From Oscillospiraceae bacterium (GTDB taxonomy: Bacteria > Bacillota > Clostridia > Oscillospirales > UBA929), in contig JAISCT010000079.1 of the NCBI GenBank assembly GCA_031265355.1, positions 1 through 57,724 on the forward strand: DNA of 57,724 nt, in the 5' to 3' direction. Made by a program: the position numbers and the translations under genes. The notes below the pieces were generated by a model. It worked only from the letters and a program-made list of their open reading frames with translations. It ran no database searches and had not been told where the DNA came from. How positions within the stretch are numbered: position 1 is the stretch's first letter; each line of letters opens with the position of its first letter. Shown here in pieces: positions 16,520 to 24,480 of this stretch.

Positions 16520-17818
16520 GTGCTGAAACGAATGCTTTTACTGCTGATTATCACCATCATAGCCGGTGGTATTTCTGCCTGCTCCGAAAACGAGGGCGCC
16601 GAGCAATCGCCACAACCCTCTGCAGAAATAGATTCGAGCGGGCAAGAGAAATCTTACGAAAATCTTACGACAGAAGTTTGGCGCGCTGCCGACAATACGA
16701 TCAGCACATGGTTTACCGATGGCACATCGGGGGAAAGCAACGGATTTGAATTGGACAATATGACGTTACTTGTCGGTAAAAATGCCGACGGCAAGGATAT
16801 TGTTTCGTTGTTGCGCCTGCCCCTTAAAGCAACATGGACTGTCAATGAAATCAGCGAAGCGCGGCTTTTCTTAAGAGTTATCAGAGGTGAGGCGCCCGCT
16901 TTCGTCAATGCATGTCTGATAACGCAAATCTGGAATGACAATGAACAGGCTGACATGCTCTCTGGCGTGATAAACAAAACAGCCGCCAAAAAGCTTGAAG
17001 TTCAAGCGGAATCCGGTGGCTGGATCAGCATTCCCGTGACAGATTATATAAAAGGCTGGATGAACGGCGAAGCACAAAACTACGGATTGGCAATATTTGG
17101 AATATATGATGATGAAGAATTTGTTGTTGTCTCCGGCTATGGTGAAGAGGATGATGATTATCCTTATTTCAAAGTAAGCGGCGCCATTGGACAGCGCGAT
17201 CTGACATTTGGTAAATTTGGCTATACAGAAACGCCGCTGCCAAGTGCTTTGGAGGACGAAGGCGACAACTGCCTTTCGTACGCTTTGCGGGATACAAATA
17301 TGATTCTTATCTCTGACCTTGACGCCGACCTCAATAAAATGAGTCAAATATATACGACATCGGGAGAGGATGCCGTTGCGGATTATGTCGCGAAGAGTGT
17401 TGAAAACTACGTGAAGGCACATAGGGAAACGTTACAGATTTCCCATTTTAGAAGGCTCAATGATTTCGACTCAGAGATTGACAATCGGGCGGAATATCGG
17501 ATTGCTTTGCGTGTAGGCTGTAAACCCATAGACGGAGTTGCGGATTTTACTGAAAGAGGTCAGTTTGACTATCACTTTTGGCTGCAGCTTAACGACGGAC
17601 GTTGGGCACAGAAATTTCCACTGGATCACTCGGAGATTATCCCATACACCGCCCCTGGCCTTTCCCCCGGCAAGTATGATTGGGATTCCGCGTCTCAATG
17701 GCTCCCCAAGTTCAAAAATTTTTACACGAGCAAAGTGATATATTTCGCTGTTACCAAGGACACGGATAAATTTACGGAGCATAAATCCGCGGACAATTAC
17801 CCAGCAATAAGCTACTGA
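16520..17818 (+). CDS. Lipoprotein with DNRLRE domain and Cys/His amidase-like domain
   Basis: A 432-residue lipoprotein (lipobox GGISAC at about residue 21). Residues about 50-235 look like a DNRLRE beta-sandwich: LLRLPLKATW..., SEARLFLRVIRGEAP, ISIPVTDYIKGWMNGEAQNY. The C-terminal part has GDNCLSYALRDT (Cys) and, about 110 residues later, FDYHFWLQLNDGRWAQKF (His), a spacing and pattern seen in Cys-His peptidase/amidase-like proteins of Firmicutes (NCxSYA... HFW... WxxK). Catalysis is inferred, not shown. GTG start after GGAGGA. It is the only plus-strand gene in the accessory island. Confidence 0.7.
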   Translation: MLKRMLLLLIITIIAGGISACSENEGAEQSPQPSAEIDSSGQEKSYENLTTEVWRAADNTISTWFTDGTSGESNGFELDNMTLLVGKNADGKDIVSLLRLPLKATWTVNEISEARLFLRVIRGEAPAFVNACLITQIWNDNEQADMLSGVINKTAAKKLEVQAESGGWISIPVTDYIKGWMNGEAQNYGLAIFGIYDDEEFVVVSGYGEEDDDYPYFKVSGAIGQRDLTFGKFGYTETPLPSALEDEGDNCLSYALRDTNMILISDLDADLNKMSQIYTTSGEDAVADYVAKSVENYVKAHRETLQISHFRRLNDFDSEIDNRAEYRIALRVGCKPIDGVADFTERGQFDYHFWLQLNDGRWAQKFPLDHSEIIPYTAPGLSPGKYDWDSASQWLPKFKNFYTSKVIYFAVTKDTDKFTEHKSADNYPAISY

Positions 17819-17835
17819 AAAACCGCCAAGCAGGA

Positions 17836-17939
17836 ATCACCTCTGATATTCGTTGTCTCTGGTGTAGCTACAACCGCCGAAGAACTATCTGTGGCCGATA
17901 ACTCCAAGACGCTTGAATGGCTGAAGTCCCATTTGTAGT
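17836..17939 (-). pseudogene. Fused remnant of two neighbouring gene tails
   Basis: Bases 17840-17910 closely match 23570-23660, the 3' end and downstream flank of the secreted-protein gene at 23635-24399. They then switch at CAAGACGCTTGAATGG to sequence matching 24481-24505, the end of the second prodomain gene. The intervening gene (over 0.8 kb) is missing here. This is a deletion or recombination scar left by duplication of the region. Confidence 0.65.
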
Positions 17940-18608
17940 TCAGATAAATTTCCATTCTTTCCGATCAGTCCTCACAAAGGAAACCATATCTTTTTCAAAG
18001 AATGACGTCAGCTCTTTTTCTACTTTGTCTAACGCTTCGTTTGTGTCCATTTCGACAACAATCCTATTGTTTTGCACATCGACCCACTGTGTATGTCTGC
18101 CCTGATATCCATGCTTTGAGAAGATTTCAATTAACCGGTCATTCGCCTCAAGCAAATCGCCATAACTGTATGCAACGCTCTTAATAACGACAGAAAAAGT
18201 CTTTCCTGTCAGCGTCGAAAGAGTCCCAAATTTTGAATTGTTCATTTTTTCCATCATGGCAAGGGATTTTGACCCAGCGACATAACAGAGTACGAGTTCG
18301 CTCCTGTCATTCTCATTGAGATACATATCGCCGTATTCATTGTCTACATAAGCGTTGTAATCTTCTGCATGAAATCCCTCAAGAACAAGTCCGCTCGGGG
18401 TTTCAGACTGTGCCGACTTGATGCGGGTCAACAGTTTTATATCACCATAAGCAGCCGCAAGCGCAGAAAACACTTCTTCCTCAGACAGATAGCCGCCATC
18501 ATCCGCATATGTCTCTGGCAGCATACTCCCCTTTTCTCCGACAGCTGATGTCACCAACCCCAGCACGAGTACACACAGACACAAAAAAACCGGCATCACT
18601 CTCTTCAT
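17940..18608 (-). CDS. Orphan protease prodomain, copy 1 (no catalytic domain)
   Basis: A 222-residue secreted protein with signal peptide MKRVMPVFLCLCVLVLG. It is nearly the same, residue for residue, as the N-terminal half of the S1 protease at 26775-28001, but stops at RKEWKFI, just before the protease domain. Features match streptogrisin/alpha-lytic propeptides: a strand turn (DNEYGDMYLNENDRSELVLC), VAYSYGDLLEANDRL, and QWVDVQNNRIVVEM. Bases after the stop still align with the longer copies, so the stop arose by small changes. It may be a degenerate remnant, or a free prodomain acting in trans as foldase or inhibitor. Sequence just upstream retains the tail of a gene like that at 25226-25942 (LLIG before a stop). 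Confidence 0.75.
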   Translation of the reverse strand: MKRVMPVFLCLCVLVLGLVTSAVGEKGSMLPETYADDGGYLSEEEVFSALAAAYGDIKLLTRIKSAQSETPSGLVLEGFHAEDYNAYVDNEYGDMYLNENDRSELVLCYVAGSKSLAMMEKMNNSKFGTLSTLTGKTFSVVIKSVAYSYGDLLEANDRLIEIFSKHGYQGRHTQWVDVQNNRIVVEMDTNEALDKVEKELTSFFEKDMVSFVRTDRKEWKFI

Positions 18609-18664
18609 AAAATATAACCATCCTTCTTTTAATAGGCTAGGGGCCAATCAAGAGAGATTATTTG

Positions 18665-19410
18665 TTATACTGAGCGCTCTGGATAACCATTCGGATGCCA
18701 GCTCTTTCCTGTTGCGAGAGCCGCTGATCCCACTTTTGCTGTGTATAAAAACACACGATAGTTAGTCCATGCTTTGATTTCCCAATATTTCCCTGATTGA
18801 ATGTCCGCTGCATATGTGGAGGTCTTCTTGTATTCTCTTCCAATTGTAAACCCCATCGATCCTGAAACAGCCGCTTTGACTTCGGCGACATTGTACAGGG
18901 TTCCTCCTACACTGGCAGAAGCCGTCATGCTGGTATTCCAGTTGGCTATAGAATTCGTCTCGTATACCTGTGAAAATGAAGCTGGACCGTCAATGACATA
19001 TCTCTCATACTCGTCAATATATTTACCATCATAGCAGTCTATTTTTGTGACTGAAATGCCCAATATAACTGTTGTTTGAAAGCATGCAGGTGCTTCATTG
19101 CCTTCTTCGATGGTCCTGTAGACTATCACACAGTCTGGCAATTCTCCGCGTTCATTGCATTTAACATCACCACTGTCGACAAGTTCCTGAAGGAGCACAG
19201 GGTCAGTAATCTTGCTGAGGATTTCAAGGCGGCTGCCGTTGCTTCTATACGCTCTTCACTTGTAATATTTTCGGTGCCCTTGCCCAACGCAAAGGGCACG
19301 TCATTGTTGTCGCTACTGATAGACTGCCCATCCTCAAACGCCATAACACTTGACGTAAGCGCCAGACACATACACAGGACAAGAATAAGACTCATAATCT
19401 TTCTGAACAT
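18665..19410 (-). pseudogene. Secreted protein gene broken by a frameshift
   Basis: Starts at ATG 19410 with signal peptide MFRKIMSLILVLCMCLALTS, then SEERIEA. Between about 19245 and 19200 the coding signal jumps frame and continues RLEILSKITDPVLLQELVDS to PNGYPERSV at 18665. Joined, the product would be about 245 residues. The C-terminal part (SASVGGTLYNVAEVKAAVSG, YWEIKAWTNYRVFLYTAKVG) is beta-rich, and its family is unknown to me. I see no slippery heptamer, so a mutation or sequencing indel is more likely than programmed frameshifting. Confidence 0.7.
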
Positions 19411-19548
19411 AATATGTACCTTTCTTTTCTTCCGAACTTTGATTTTACCAAACAAAACAGATGCCTATTCCTCCCTTACAGTGGCATTATGAAGGAAATT
19501 GCATATTCCTTCATAAGCTCAATTCCTCTTTAAAAACTTTATATAAAT

Positions 19549-19609
19549 TACGTCAACCAGTGTTTGCATGTCGTATCCGCGCTTTTGGCAGCGTTTGTAG
19601 TCTTTTTTG
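19549..19609 (-). repeat. Copy of a YafQ toxin gene fragment
   Basis: The 61 bases match 20925-20985 (inside the YafQ-like toxin gene) with about two mismatches. They correspond to toxin residues around KDYKRCQKRGYDMQTLVDV. The copy abuts the 3' end of the fic gene and has no start or stop, so it is a fragment. Confidence 0.75.
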
Positions 19610-20263
19610 TCAGCGTTCACGCTCCGTACGATCAAGCTCCAACTTCCTGCGGAACGCCTGCTGCTCTTGCGGCGTGGTGGGGGATGTGACGCGCCTGAAC
19701 ATCTCGTTCATCTTGGCGTATTCCTTGTCAAACGACAACACGCTTGCCTCAATCATTTCCTTGCCGCTTACGCCTGAGAAGTCCACGCAGTATCCGGCAC
19801 TTTGGGCAAGGTACTCAATGAAGATGCGCTGCGTCCTGCCGTTTCCCTCGCGGAACGGGTGCAGGACGTTTATCTCGCTCAGATAGTAGGTCAATCGCTC
19901 CGGCATTTCTCCCGCCGCCGTGTCAAGGAGAAAGTTCTCATTTTTTAGCCTGCCAAAGATGTCCTCGGCATAGCCGGGGATGGCATGGCTCATGCAAAAC
20001 GGGTTGCCTTTTGAGATATTGACGGTGCGCGGCTTGCCCGCCCAATCGAAAATATCACGGAAGATGGCTCGGTGGATGGCGCAGAGGTGCTTGAAGTCGA
20101 GTTTGCCGCACACGGGTTTATCCATTATTCCCGCAACGGTTGCGGCTGTTATCTCTCGCTCGGCTACGGCAAGCGCTGCCCCGTCCGTGATTCCGATTTT
20201 GTTTTTCAGCACGGACGAGTTGGGATAGCAGTATCTGCTGTCCCAACTCGTATTCGTAATCAT
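19610..20263 (-). CDS. Fic domain toxin (AMP transferase)
   Basis: A 217-residue Fic/DOC protein. The catalytic loop HPFREGNGRTQR (135-146) is complete, with His135 and the Asn and Arg residues needed for nucleotide transfer. The flap region FDWAGKPRTVNISKGN (about 72-87) also fits. Fic enzymes attach AMP to target proteins such as gyrase or topoisomerase IV; the target here is unknown. No inhibitory helix is visible in Fic itself; it lies in the upstream protein, and the two genes overlap by ATGA (20263-20260), so they are translationally coupled as a class I toxin-antitoxin pair. Confidence 0.92.
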   Translation of the reverse strand: MITNTSWDSRYCYPNSSVLKNKIGITDGAALAVAEREITAATVAGIMDKPVCGKLDFKHLCAIHRAIFRDIFDWAGKPRTVNISKGNPFCMSHAIPGYAEDIFGRLKNENFLLDTAAGEMPERLTYYLSEINVLHPFREGNGRTQRIFIEYLAQSAGYCVDFSGVSGKEMIEASVLSFDKEYAKMNEMFRRVTSPTTPQEQQAFRRKLELDRTERER

Positions 20264-20721
20264 ATGTGCTCATAGGCTGTTTCTCTTCTTGGGCTGTGCT
20301 TCTGAATCAGTTCCTGCACAGTTTTCTCGACAGTCTTCCTGCCCTCAAAAATATCTCTCAGACGGCTCTTGTCCTCGTCGGTAAGGGGCATACCCTCCAT
20401 CGCCATCGTCGCGTTTACCTCGCGTATCTTCTGCTCCGTATCTCGCATAACGCACCTGCTTTCTGATTTTAATGATTGCCCGCCTTGAGCGGCTTCAAAG
20501 GATTCCCTGCTTTTACTGACAATACGCCGTGCGGCGTCCATAACGTCCTTATCGGGCGTTTCCTGCCCTTGCTCTGCATGAGCGAACGTCGTCAGCAGAT
20601 AGCTTGGCGCATTGTTCCGCATTATCACCACCGCGCCTGCGTCATCAGCCAGACGCACCACGCGGGAAAAGTTCCTGTTTGCGTCAGTCAGGGAAACGAT
20701 GTTGTTTGTGTCTACCTTCAT
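20260..20721 (-). CDS. Composite antitoxin: Phd/YefM-like plus VbhA-like
   Basis: A 153-residue protein. Residues 1-50 (NNIVSLTDANRNFSRVVRLA...VVIMRNNAPSYLL) have the Phd/YefM DNA-binding antitoxin pattern. Residues 92-153 resemble VbhA: they contain the Fic inhibition motif (S/T)xxxE(G/N) as T105-MAM-E109-G110, then PLTDEDKSRLRDIFEG. The Glu of this motif blocks the Fic active site in the family. The C-terminal part begins at an internal ATG (residue 92) preceded by AGGTG, so a free, VbhA-sized form of about 62 residues could also be made. The start at 20721 was chosen because it begins the Phd-like domain. The Phd half probably represses the operon. Confidence 0.8.
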   Translation of the reverse strand: MKVDTNNIVSLTDANRNFSRVVRLADDAGAVVIMRNNAPSYLLTTFAHAEQGQETPDKDVMDAARRIVSKSRESFEAAQGGQSLKSESRCVMRDTEQKIREVNATMAMEGMPLTDEDKSRLRDIFEGRKTVEKTVQELIQKHSPRRETAYEHI

Positions 20722-20739
20722 GCTTTCATCTCGCCATAT

Positions 20740-20768
20740 ATTATACACCCAGTAGGCAAAATACAACC
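20740..20768 (-). promoter_or_regulatory. Candidate promoter of the antitoxin-fic operon
   Basis: TATAAT (20745-20740) on the minus strand, 17 bases from a weak -35 GGTTGT (20768-20763). The strong -10 box 20 bases before the antitoxin start makes this the likely promoter. Confidence 0.45.
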
Positions 20769-20774
20769 TATTTT

Positions 20775-21014
20775 TTATCTGGCGCAGCTTCTTTCTTTTA
20801 GCTTCGTTCGTGGCAAGCCGAATCGGTCACAAAGATGGTCATTGTAATCCTTGCCGGAGGGCGGCGGCTTGTTGTCCGGCAATGGGTGTTCTTTAAGCCG
20901 TGGCGACAACGGAACCTCGTTTTCTACGTCAACCAGCGTCTGCATGTCGTATCCGCGCTTTTGGCAGCGTTTGTAGTCTTTTTTGAATTGCGCGACGTAA
21001 ACGAGCGTTCTCAT
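20775..21014 (-). CDS. YafQ-like toxin with degraded C-terminus
   Basis: A 79-residue protein starting directly at the relB stop (TAAATG). Residues 1-45 (VAQFKKDYKRCQKRGYDMQTL...LKEHPL) match YafQ-type mRNA interferases. The second half, which should carry the catalytic His/Asp residues and a WKGYRDxH-like segment, is replaced by PPPSGKDYNDHLCDRFGLPR and shows no such motif in any frame. It is probably inactive. Part of it recurs at 19549-19609. Confidence 0.7.
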   Translation of the reverse strand: MRTLVYVAQFKKDYKRCQKRGYDMQTLVDVENEVPLSPRLKEHPLPDNKPPPSGKDYNDHLCDRFGLPRTKLKERSCAR

Positions 21015-21296
21015 TTACTGCTCACTCATTTCTCTGACAAAATCGGCGACGGAAGCCGTCTGTTTCGGTATTCTCCCGCTTCTCATGTCTGCAATTTCAC
21101 GCAGAGCCGTTATCGTTTCCACATTGGGACGGTTTAAGGAGATTTCAAACGGGATTTTTCCCTGTCGTACCGACTGACGGACAAAAACATTGAACGCAGT
21201 CGTCATATTCATGCCAAGCTCGGAAAACAGGCTTTCCGCTTGCTCTTTCAGTTCACGCTCCATGCGGATGCTTAAATTGATTGTATCGGCGTTCAC
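21015..21296 (-). CDS. relB: RelB/DinJ-family antitoxin
   Basis: A 93-residue antitoxin. The N-terminal ribbon-helix-helix domain (TINLSIRMERELKEQAESLF, then SELGMNMTTAFNVFVRQ) is typical of RelB/DinJ, which bind their own promoter and neutralise a YafQ/RelE toxin through the C-terminal tail. GTG start at 21296, preceded by AAAGGGG. It is directly upstream of the YafQ-like gene, with no gap. The toxin seems degraded, so the antitoxin may persist as a free regulator. Confidence 0.87.
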   Translation of the reverse strand: MNADTINLSIRMERELKEQAESLFSELGMNMTTAFNVFVRQSVRQGKIPFEISLNRPNVETITALREIADMRSGRIPKQTASVADFVREMSEQ

Positions 21297-21316
21297 GCAA
21301 CCAACCCCTTTCACTA

Positions 21317-21356
21317 TTGGTACACGTATTGTAGTACAAAATATGTGCTGTGTCAA
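21317..21356 (-). promoter_or_regulatory. relB promoter with overlapping operator
   Basis: TTGACA (21356-21351), a 17-base spacer, TACAAT (21333-21328) on the minus strand: nearly perfect sigma-A. An inverted repeat TTGGTAC...GTACAA (21317-21339) covers the -10 box, as expected for RelB autorepression. Confidence 0.8.
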
Positions 21357-21379
21357 TATCCCGTACTCAAAAATTACTT

Positions 21380-21477
21380 AACAGAGGTGATCCCCCTCGG
21401 TCCCGCAACGCTCAAGCTGGCGGCGAAGGCCACCGCGTCCGCTCTGGCGGACGAGAACGAACTAAGGCGCGGGCGGC
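21380..21477. other. GC-rich non-coding patch, possible gene remnant
   Basis: About 100 bases of GC-rich sequence in AT-rich surroundings. One plus-strand frame reads like protein (PATLKLAAKATASALADENE) but has no start site or domain. It is probably a fragment of unknown origin. Confidence 0.25.
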
Positions 21478-22500
21478 CTAGTAGGCTGTGTCATCTAAAA
21501 ACCCCGCTGATTGGTAATCTTTTGCTCTGTCATCAAATACAACGACTTCTCCAGAATTGACGTCAATACGTTGTAAATCTCCGCTTCCAGCGCTTGACGC
21601 ACAGAACAAATATGTGTCTGCATAACCTACTATAGGAAAGTTTGTGGTAGCAAGTTCTCTTGTTTTGCTTGTTGAAAAAGAAAAGCAAAATGTTTGTGTA
21701 TAGGTTTCTTGAGCGACGGTAGAATAGAAAATTTCATTCTGTGTAAGAATAACATTATAAATATTTTGGGCAGAAAATAAAATCTTTTCATTCTTTCCAT
21801 CGAGATCGCATTGAATCATTGTATAATCTTTATAACCAATCACTCGTTCATCGTCCATAATCTGAAGTACTTCCATATCAAAAGGCCCATATTCAACAAT
21901 TGTTTGTGCAATGAAATCGTATATTTGGGGGTTCCCATTTCTGTCAAAAAATTGTATATTCCCTTGAAATTGGTTCAGTCTTTCCCAATGCACATTATCG
22001 GCAATAATATTGTGATCATTTTGGATAAGATCACAGGCATTTAAAGTGTATGTATTCTCGGTTGTATCTTCTGTAATATAAAAGAGTATGTTATCGATAA
22101 TTAAACATTCAGCTACAGTTTTATCGTCAATACCCGGAAGGGTTTCCGCTATTTTTGTTGAAATATCATACCTCAATAAATGATATTTCGTATCGATAAA
22201 ATACAATTTATTTGAATGAACATTTAATCCATGACTAAAATCAGGATAAATCAACTTTGGGGATGCACCGCCTTGAATTTTGCTGAATAGACCTTGATAA
22301 AGATATTCAATCAATTCATTTTCATCATTATCAGAGAGAACAAAAGATTTAAATAAAACCTCATCTCCCAATGCGTTGACAAAAGATGAAAAGGGATTTC
22401 TTCCTAAAGAATAATTGTAATCTGTATCGGCGGTATCCCTTCTTGAACATGATGATAAAATCATCACCAGCAATAAAATTGAAGCACAGTATCTCAACAT
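21478..22500 (-). CDS. Lipoprotein, probable beta-propeller
   Basis: A 340-residue lipoprotein (lipobox MILSSC near residue 18). The sequence repeats a blade-like pattern, ...LYFIDTKYHLLRYDISTK..., ...NILFYITEDTTENTYTLNAC..., ...NEIFYSTVAQETYTQTF..., ...TYLFCASSAGSGDLQRIDV..., resembling DUF5050-type propellers that bind ligands at the cell surface. No catalytic residues are evident. The gene is clearly more AT-rich than the flanking glycosidase and flagellar genes, which suggests acquisition. ATG 22500 follows GGAGA. Function unknown. Confidence 0.75.
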   Translation of the reverse strand: MLRYCASILLLVMILSSCSRRDTADTDYNYSLGRNPFSSFVNALGDEVLFKSFVLSDNDENELIEYLYQGLFSKIQGGASPKLIYPDFSHGLNVHSNKLYFIDTKYHLLRYDISTKIAETLPGIDDKTVAECLIIDNILFYITEDTTENTYTLNACDLIQNDHNIIADNVHWERLNQFQGNIQFFDRNGNPQIYDFIAQTIVEYGPFDMEVLQIMDDERVIGYKDYTMIQCDLDGKNEKILFSAQNIYNVILTQNEIFYSTVAQETYTQTFCFSFSTSKTRELATTNFPIVGYADTYLFCASSAGSGDLQRIDVNSGEVVVFDDRAKDYQSAGFLDDTAY

Positions 22501-22590
22501 AAAACATTCTCCATTCTAGTGCACTGTATCGTTGACAAGCAGGCAAAATTATTTTATTAACGACGACTGTCCGCCTTCAAAAATCATTCT

Positions 22591-22618
22591 CCCCTCGCCT
22601 TAGGCGGGGGGGGGGGGG
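22591..22618 (-). terminator. GC hairpin with a 13-G tract
   Basis: CCCCTCGCC-TTA-GGCGGGG stem, read on the minus strand as CCCCGCC/GGCGAGGGG followed by a modest T-rich stretch (ATGATTTTTG). The right arm continues into 13 consecutive G residues (22606-22618). It ends the broken lipoprotein gene at 22629. The homopolymer may be a mutation or assembly hot spot. Confidence 0.5.
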
Positions 22619-22628
22619 ATGATTGATT

Positions 22629-23487
22629 CTATGGCCTGTCGATCTGTAACTCAAAACCGAAGTACGCCAGATATGTCTTCAACAAGGCATCCCTGTCGTG
22701 AGCAATGGACGAAGGGAGGATATCCCGGATGTAGTCGTCCTCGTCATAGTCTTTCATGCGCTCCAACAAACCTGGGTACCCTTCGCACATTTTGGCTAAG
22801 TACGGGATGTCACCCTTGCCGTCGCCCGAAGGCGGTATTTCAAGAATTTCGGTGCAATGATATGGCCAATAATTGTATTCTTCGTCCTCCCATCCGCACT
22901 CGGCCACTTTAAAACGGATTGGCCAGCCAACGCCCATTCTGCTTCCATCATACGCCGGATCTGTGCGGAGCCTGCCGAGACGAATGTCTTCCGTGAGACC
23001 ACAATAATCCGCCACAGCCATCCGGCAAAGATAGTATATATCTCCATCTTCAGCTTCCCAGCTTTCTACAATGCGCAAGGAGGGGATGAGTAGGTCATTG
23101 CCCAGCGCCCGCGCATCTCGACCTCTCATGGAATAATAGGTTACCGCTGTGCGGTGCAAAAAGGCATCCAGCTCCCACTGCGCAGTAATGGGTTCTGGAA
23201 CTCCTCCAGTGAAGACATCATACATGGGCAGGGGCAAATGGCAGGCACAACCGAAACGTCGCCTGAATCACCGGAGAGAGAAACCGGCTCGGGAGAGCTG
23301 GATTCGGATTCGGAAGAGTCAGGGGTAACCGACACTCCAGATAACATCGGTGCACAGGCTGCCAAAGAAGATACTAAACAGACGATCAGCGACAATGCCC
23401 ACAGCCTTTTGAATTTTGTAGAACACGCGCAGTGAAAACGCACAAACTTAACAACATATTCAATGAATGAACAAGCTTCCATTTCAT
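22629..23487 (-). pseudogene. Lipoprotein gene broken by frameshift
   Basis: The N-terminal part reads KRLWALSLIVCLVSSLAAC (lipobox) and a Ser/Glu/Pro-rich linker ending DVSVVPAI; then, near 23225-23260, the coding signal changes frame and continues LPLPMYDVFTGGVPEP to the C-terminus FGFELQIDRP. A well-placed ribosome site (GAGGAT) and ATG at 23487 lie in yet another frame, so there may be two indels. The C-terminal domain (about 200 residues, many Trp/Tyr/Asp) is unknown to me. As read, no intact product is made. Confidence 0.7.
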
Positions 23488-23634
23488 AATATCCTCGTCA
23501 ATTCTTGTTTTGTCGCCACATACTCAAGCGGCATTGATCACATCTAAAAGCCACTGAAAAGCCGCCAACCAGAAATCATCTCTGATATTCTAATGTCCCA
23601 GGTTGTCTCTGGTATAGCTACAACCGCCGAAAAA

Positions 23635-24399
23635 CTATCTGTAGCCGATAACTCTAAGGCGCTCTAATTCCAACTGTTCTAATGCGGCGGAAGCTTCTTT
23701 GACTTGCGCCTCCAACCGATCGATGATCGATTGATCATACTCCAATCCCGCCAACTCAACTTTCTCATAGTATCCATCCAAAGCCAACAATTGGCTTTCC
23801 AAAAATTCCTTTTTCGCGGCATACACTTCTAAAAATGCAGGCCCGTCGTCCAAACTGCCAAAATCCATCTTTATTTCATGAATCACGCCTTCATCTTTCT
23901 CATCATACGCAACAAAAACGATCTGATAGAAAACATAGTGATATGGTTCTTCAGACAAAGATGTCGATTTAAAAGTTATATGCGCGGCAGCATCTTCGGT
24001 AGACACGGAGTCAGACCAAGTCTCCCCGTCTCGGCTGACAGAAACGTCAACGATCACTCTTGTTTTTGGATCATCTATTTCTTTGTCCACAGACAGATCA
24101 ATCGCGTAAAACCCCTCATCAACTTCTATTCGCCTCGACGTATATACCCCCAACTTTGCGTAATTGCCATAGTACTCGTTTTTATGCTGTGAAGCCTTGT
24201 TAACAGCGGCAATCGACAAGACATGATTGCCGTACTCTACATTGGAAACATATATCGCCGCGTCATTTAGAAAATCCGAACGATAGACCAACGCGCTGGA
24301 TCTGATAACGCTGACTGGGACAGAAATCGCGGAACCTGTGCCCACAAGCAAAAAACTAACCACGAGTACAAACACAAAAATTGATACTTTCCTTTTCAT
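23635..24399 (-). CDS. Secreted protein of unknown function with helical tail
   Basis: A 254-residue exported protein: signal peptide MKRKVSIFVFVLVVSFLLVG, a beta-rich middle (about 30-180) with motifs such as RSDFLNDAAIYVSNVEYG and FYQIVFVAYDEKDEG, and a charged helical C-terminus (about 190-254; LEAQVKEASAALEQLELERL) that could form a coiled coil. ATG 24399 follows GAGGTG. It lies downstream of prodomain copy 2. Its 3' end and flank recur at 17840-17910, so it belonged to the block that was duplicated. Family not recognised. Confidence 0.7.
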   Translation of the reverse strand: MKRKVSIFVFVLVVSFLLVGTGSAISVPVSVIRSSALVYRSDFLNDAAIYVSNVEYGNHVLSIAAVNKASQHKNEYYGNYAKLGVYTSRRIEVDEGFYAIDLSVDKEIDDPKTRVIVDVSVSRDGETWSDSVSTEDAAAHITFKSTSLSEEPYHYVFYQIVFVAYDEKDEGVIHEIKMDFGSLDDGPAFLEVYAAKKEFLESQLLALDGYYEKVELAGLEYDQSIIDRLEAQVKEASAALEQLELERLRVIGYR

Positions 24400-24480
24400 G
24401 AATTTCACCTCTTTCATCTGCAGTACTTTGGGTTGAATGGAACCTCAAAACGCACACTGCCTGAGAAGAAGCCACACCTT

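Noticed and set aside
18665..19410. Programmed frameshift in a secreted-protein gene
   Set aside because: No slippery heptamer or downstream pseudoknot could be seen near the break; treated as a mutation.
20925..20985. Repeat pair with 19549-19609 as a CRISPR or attachment site
   Set aside because: Only two copies, and the sequence is coding DNA of the YafQ-like toxin.
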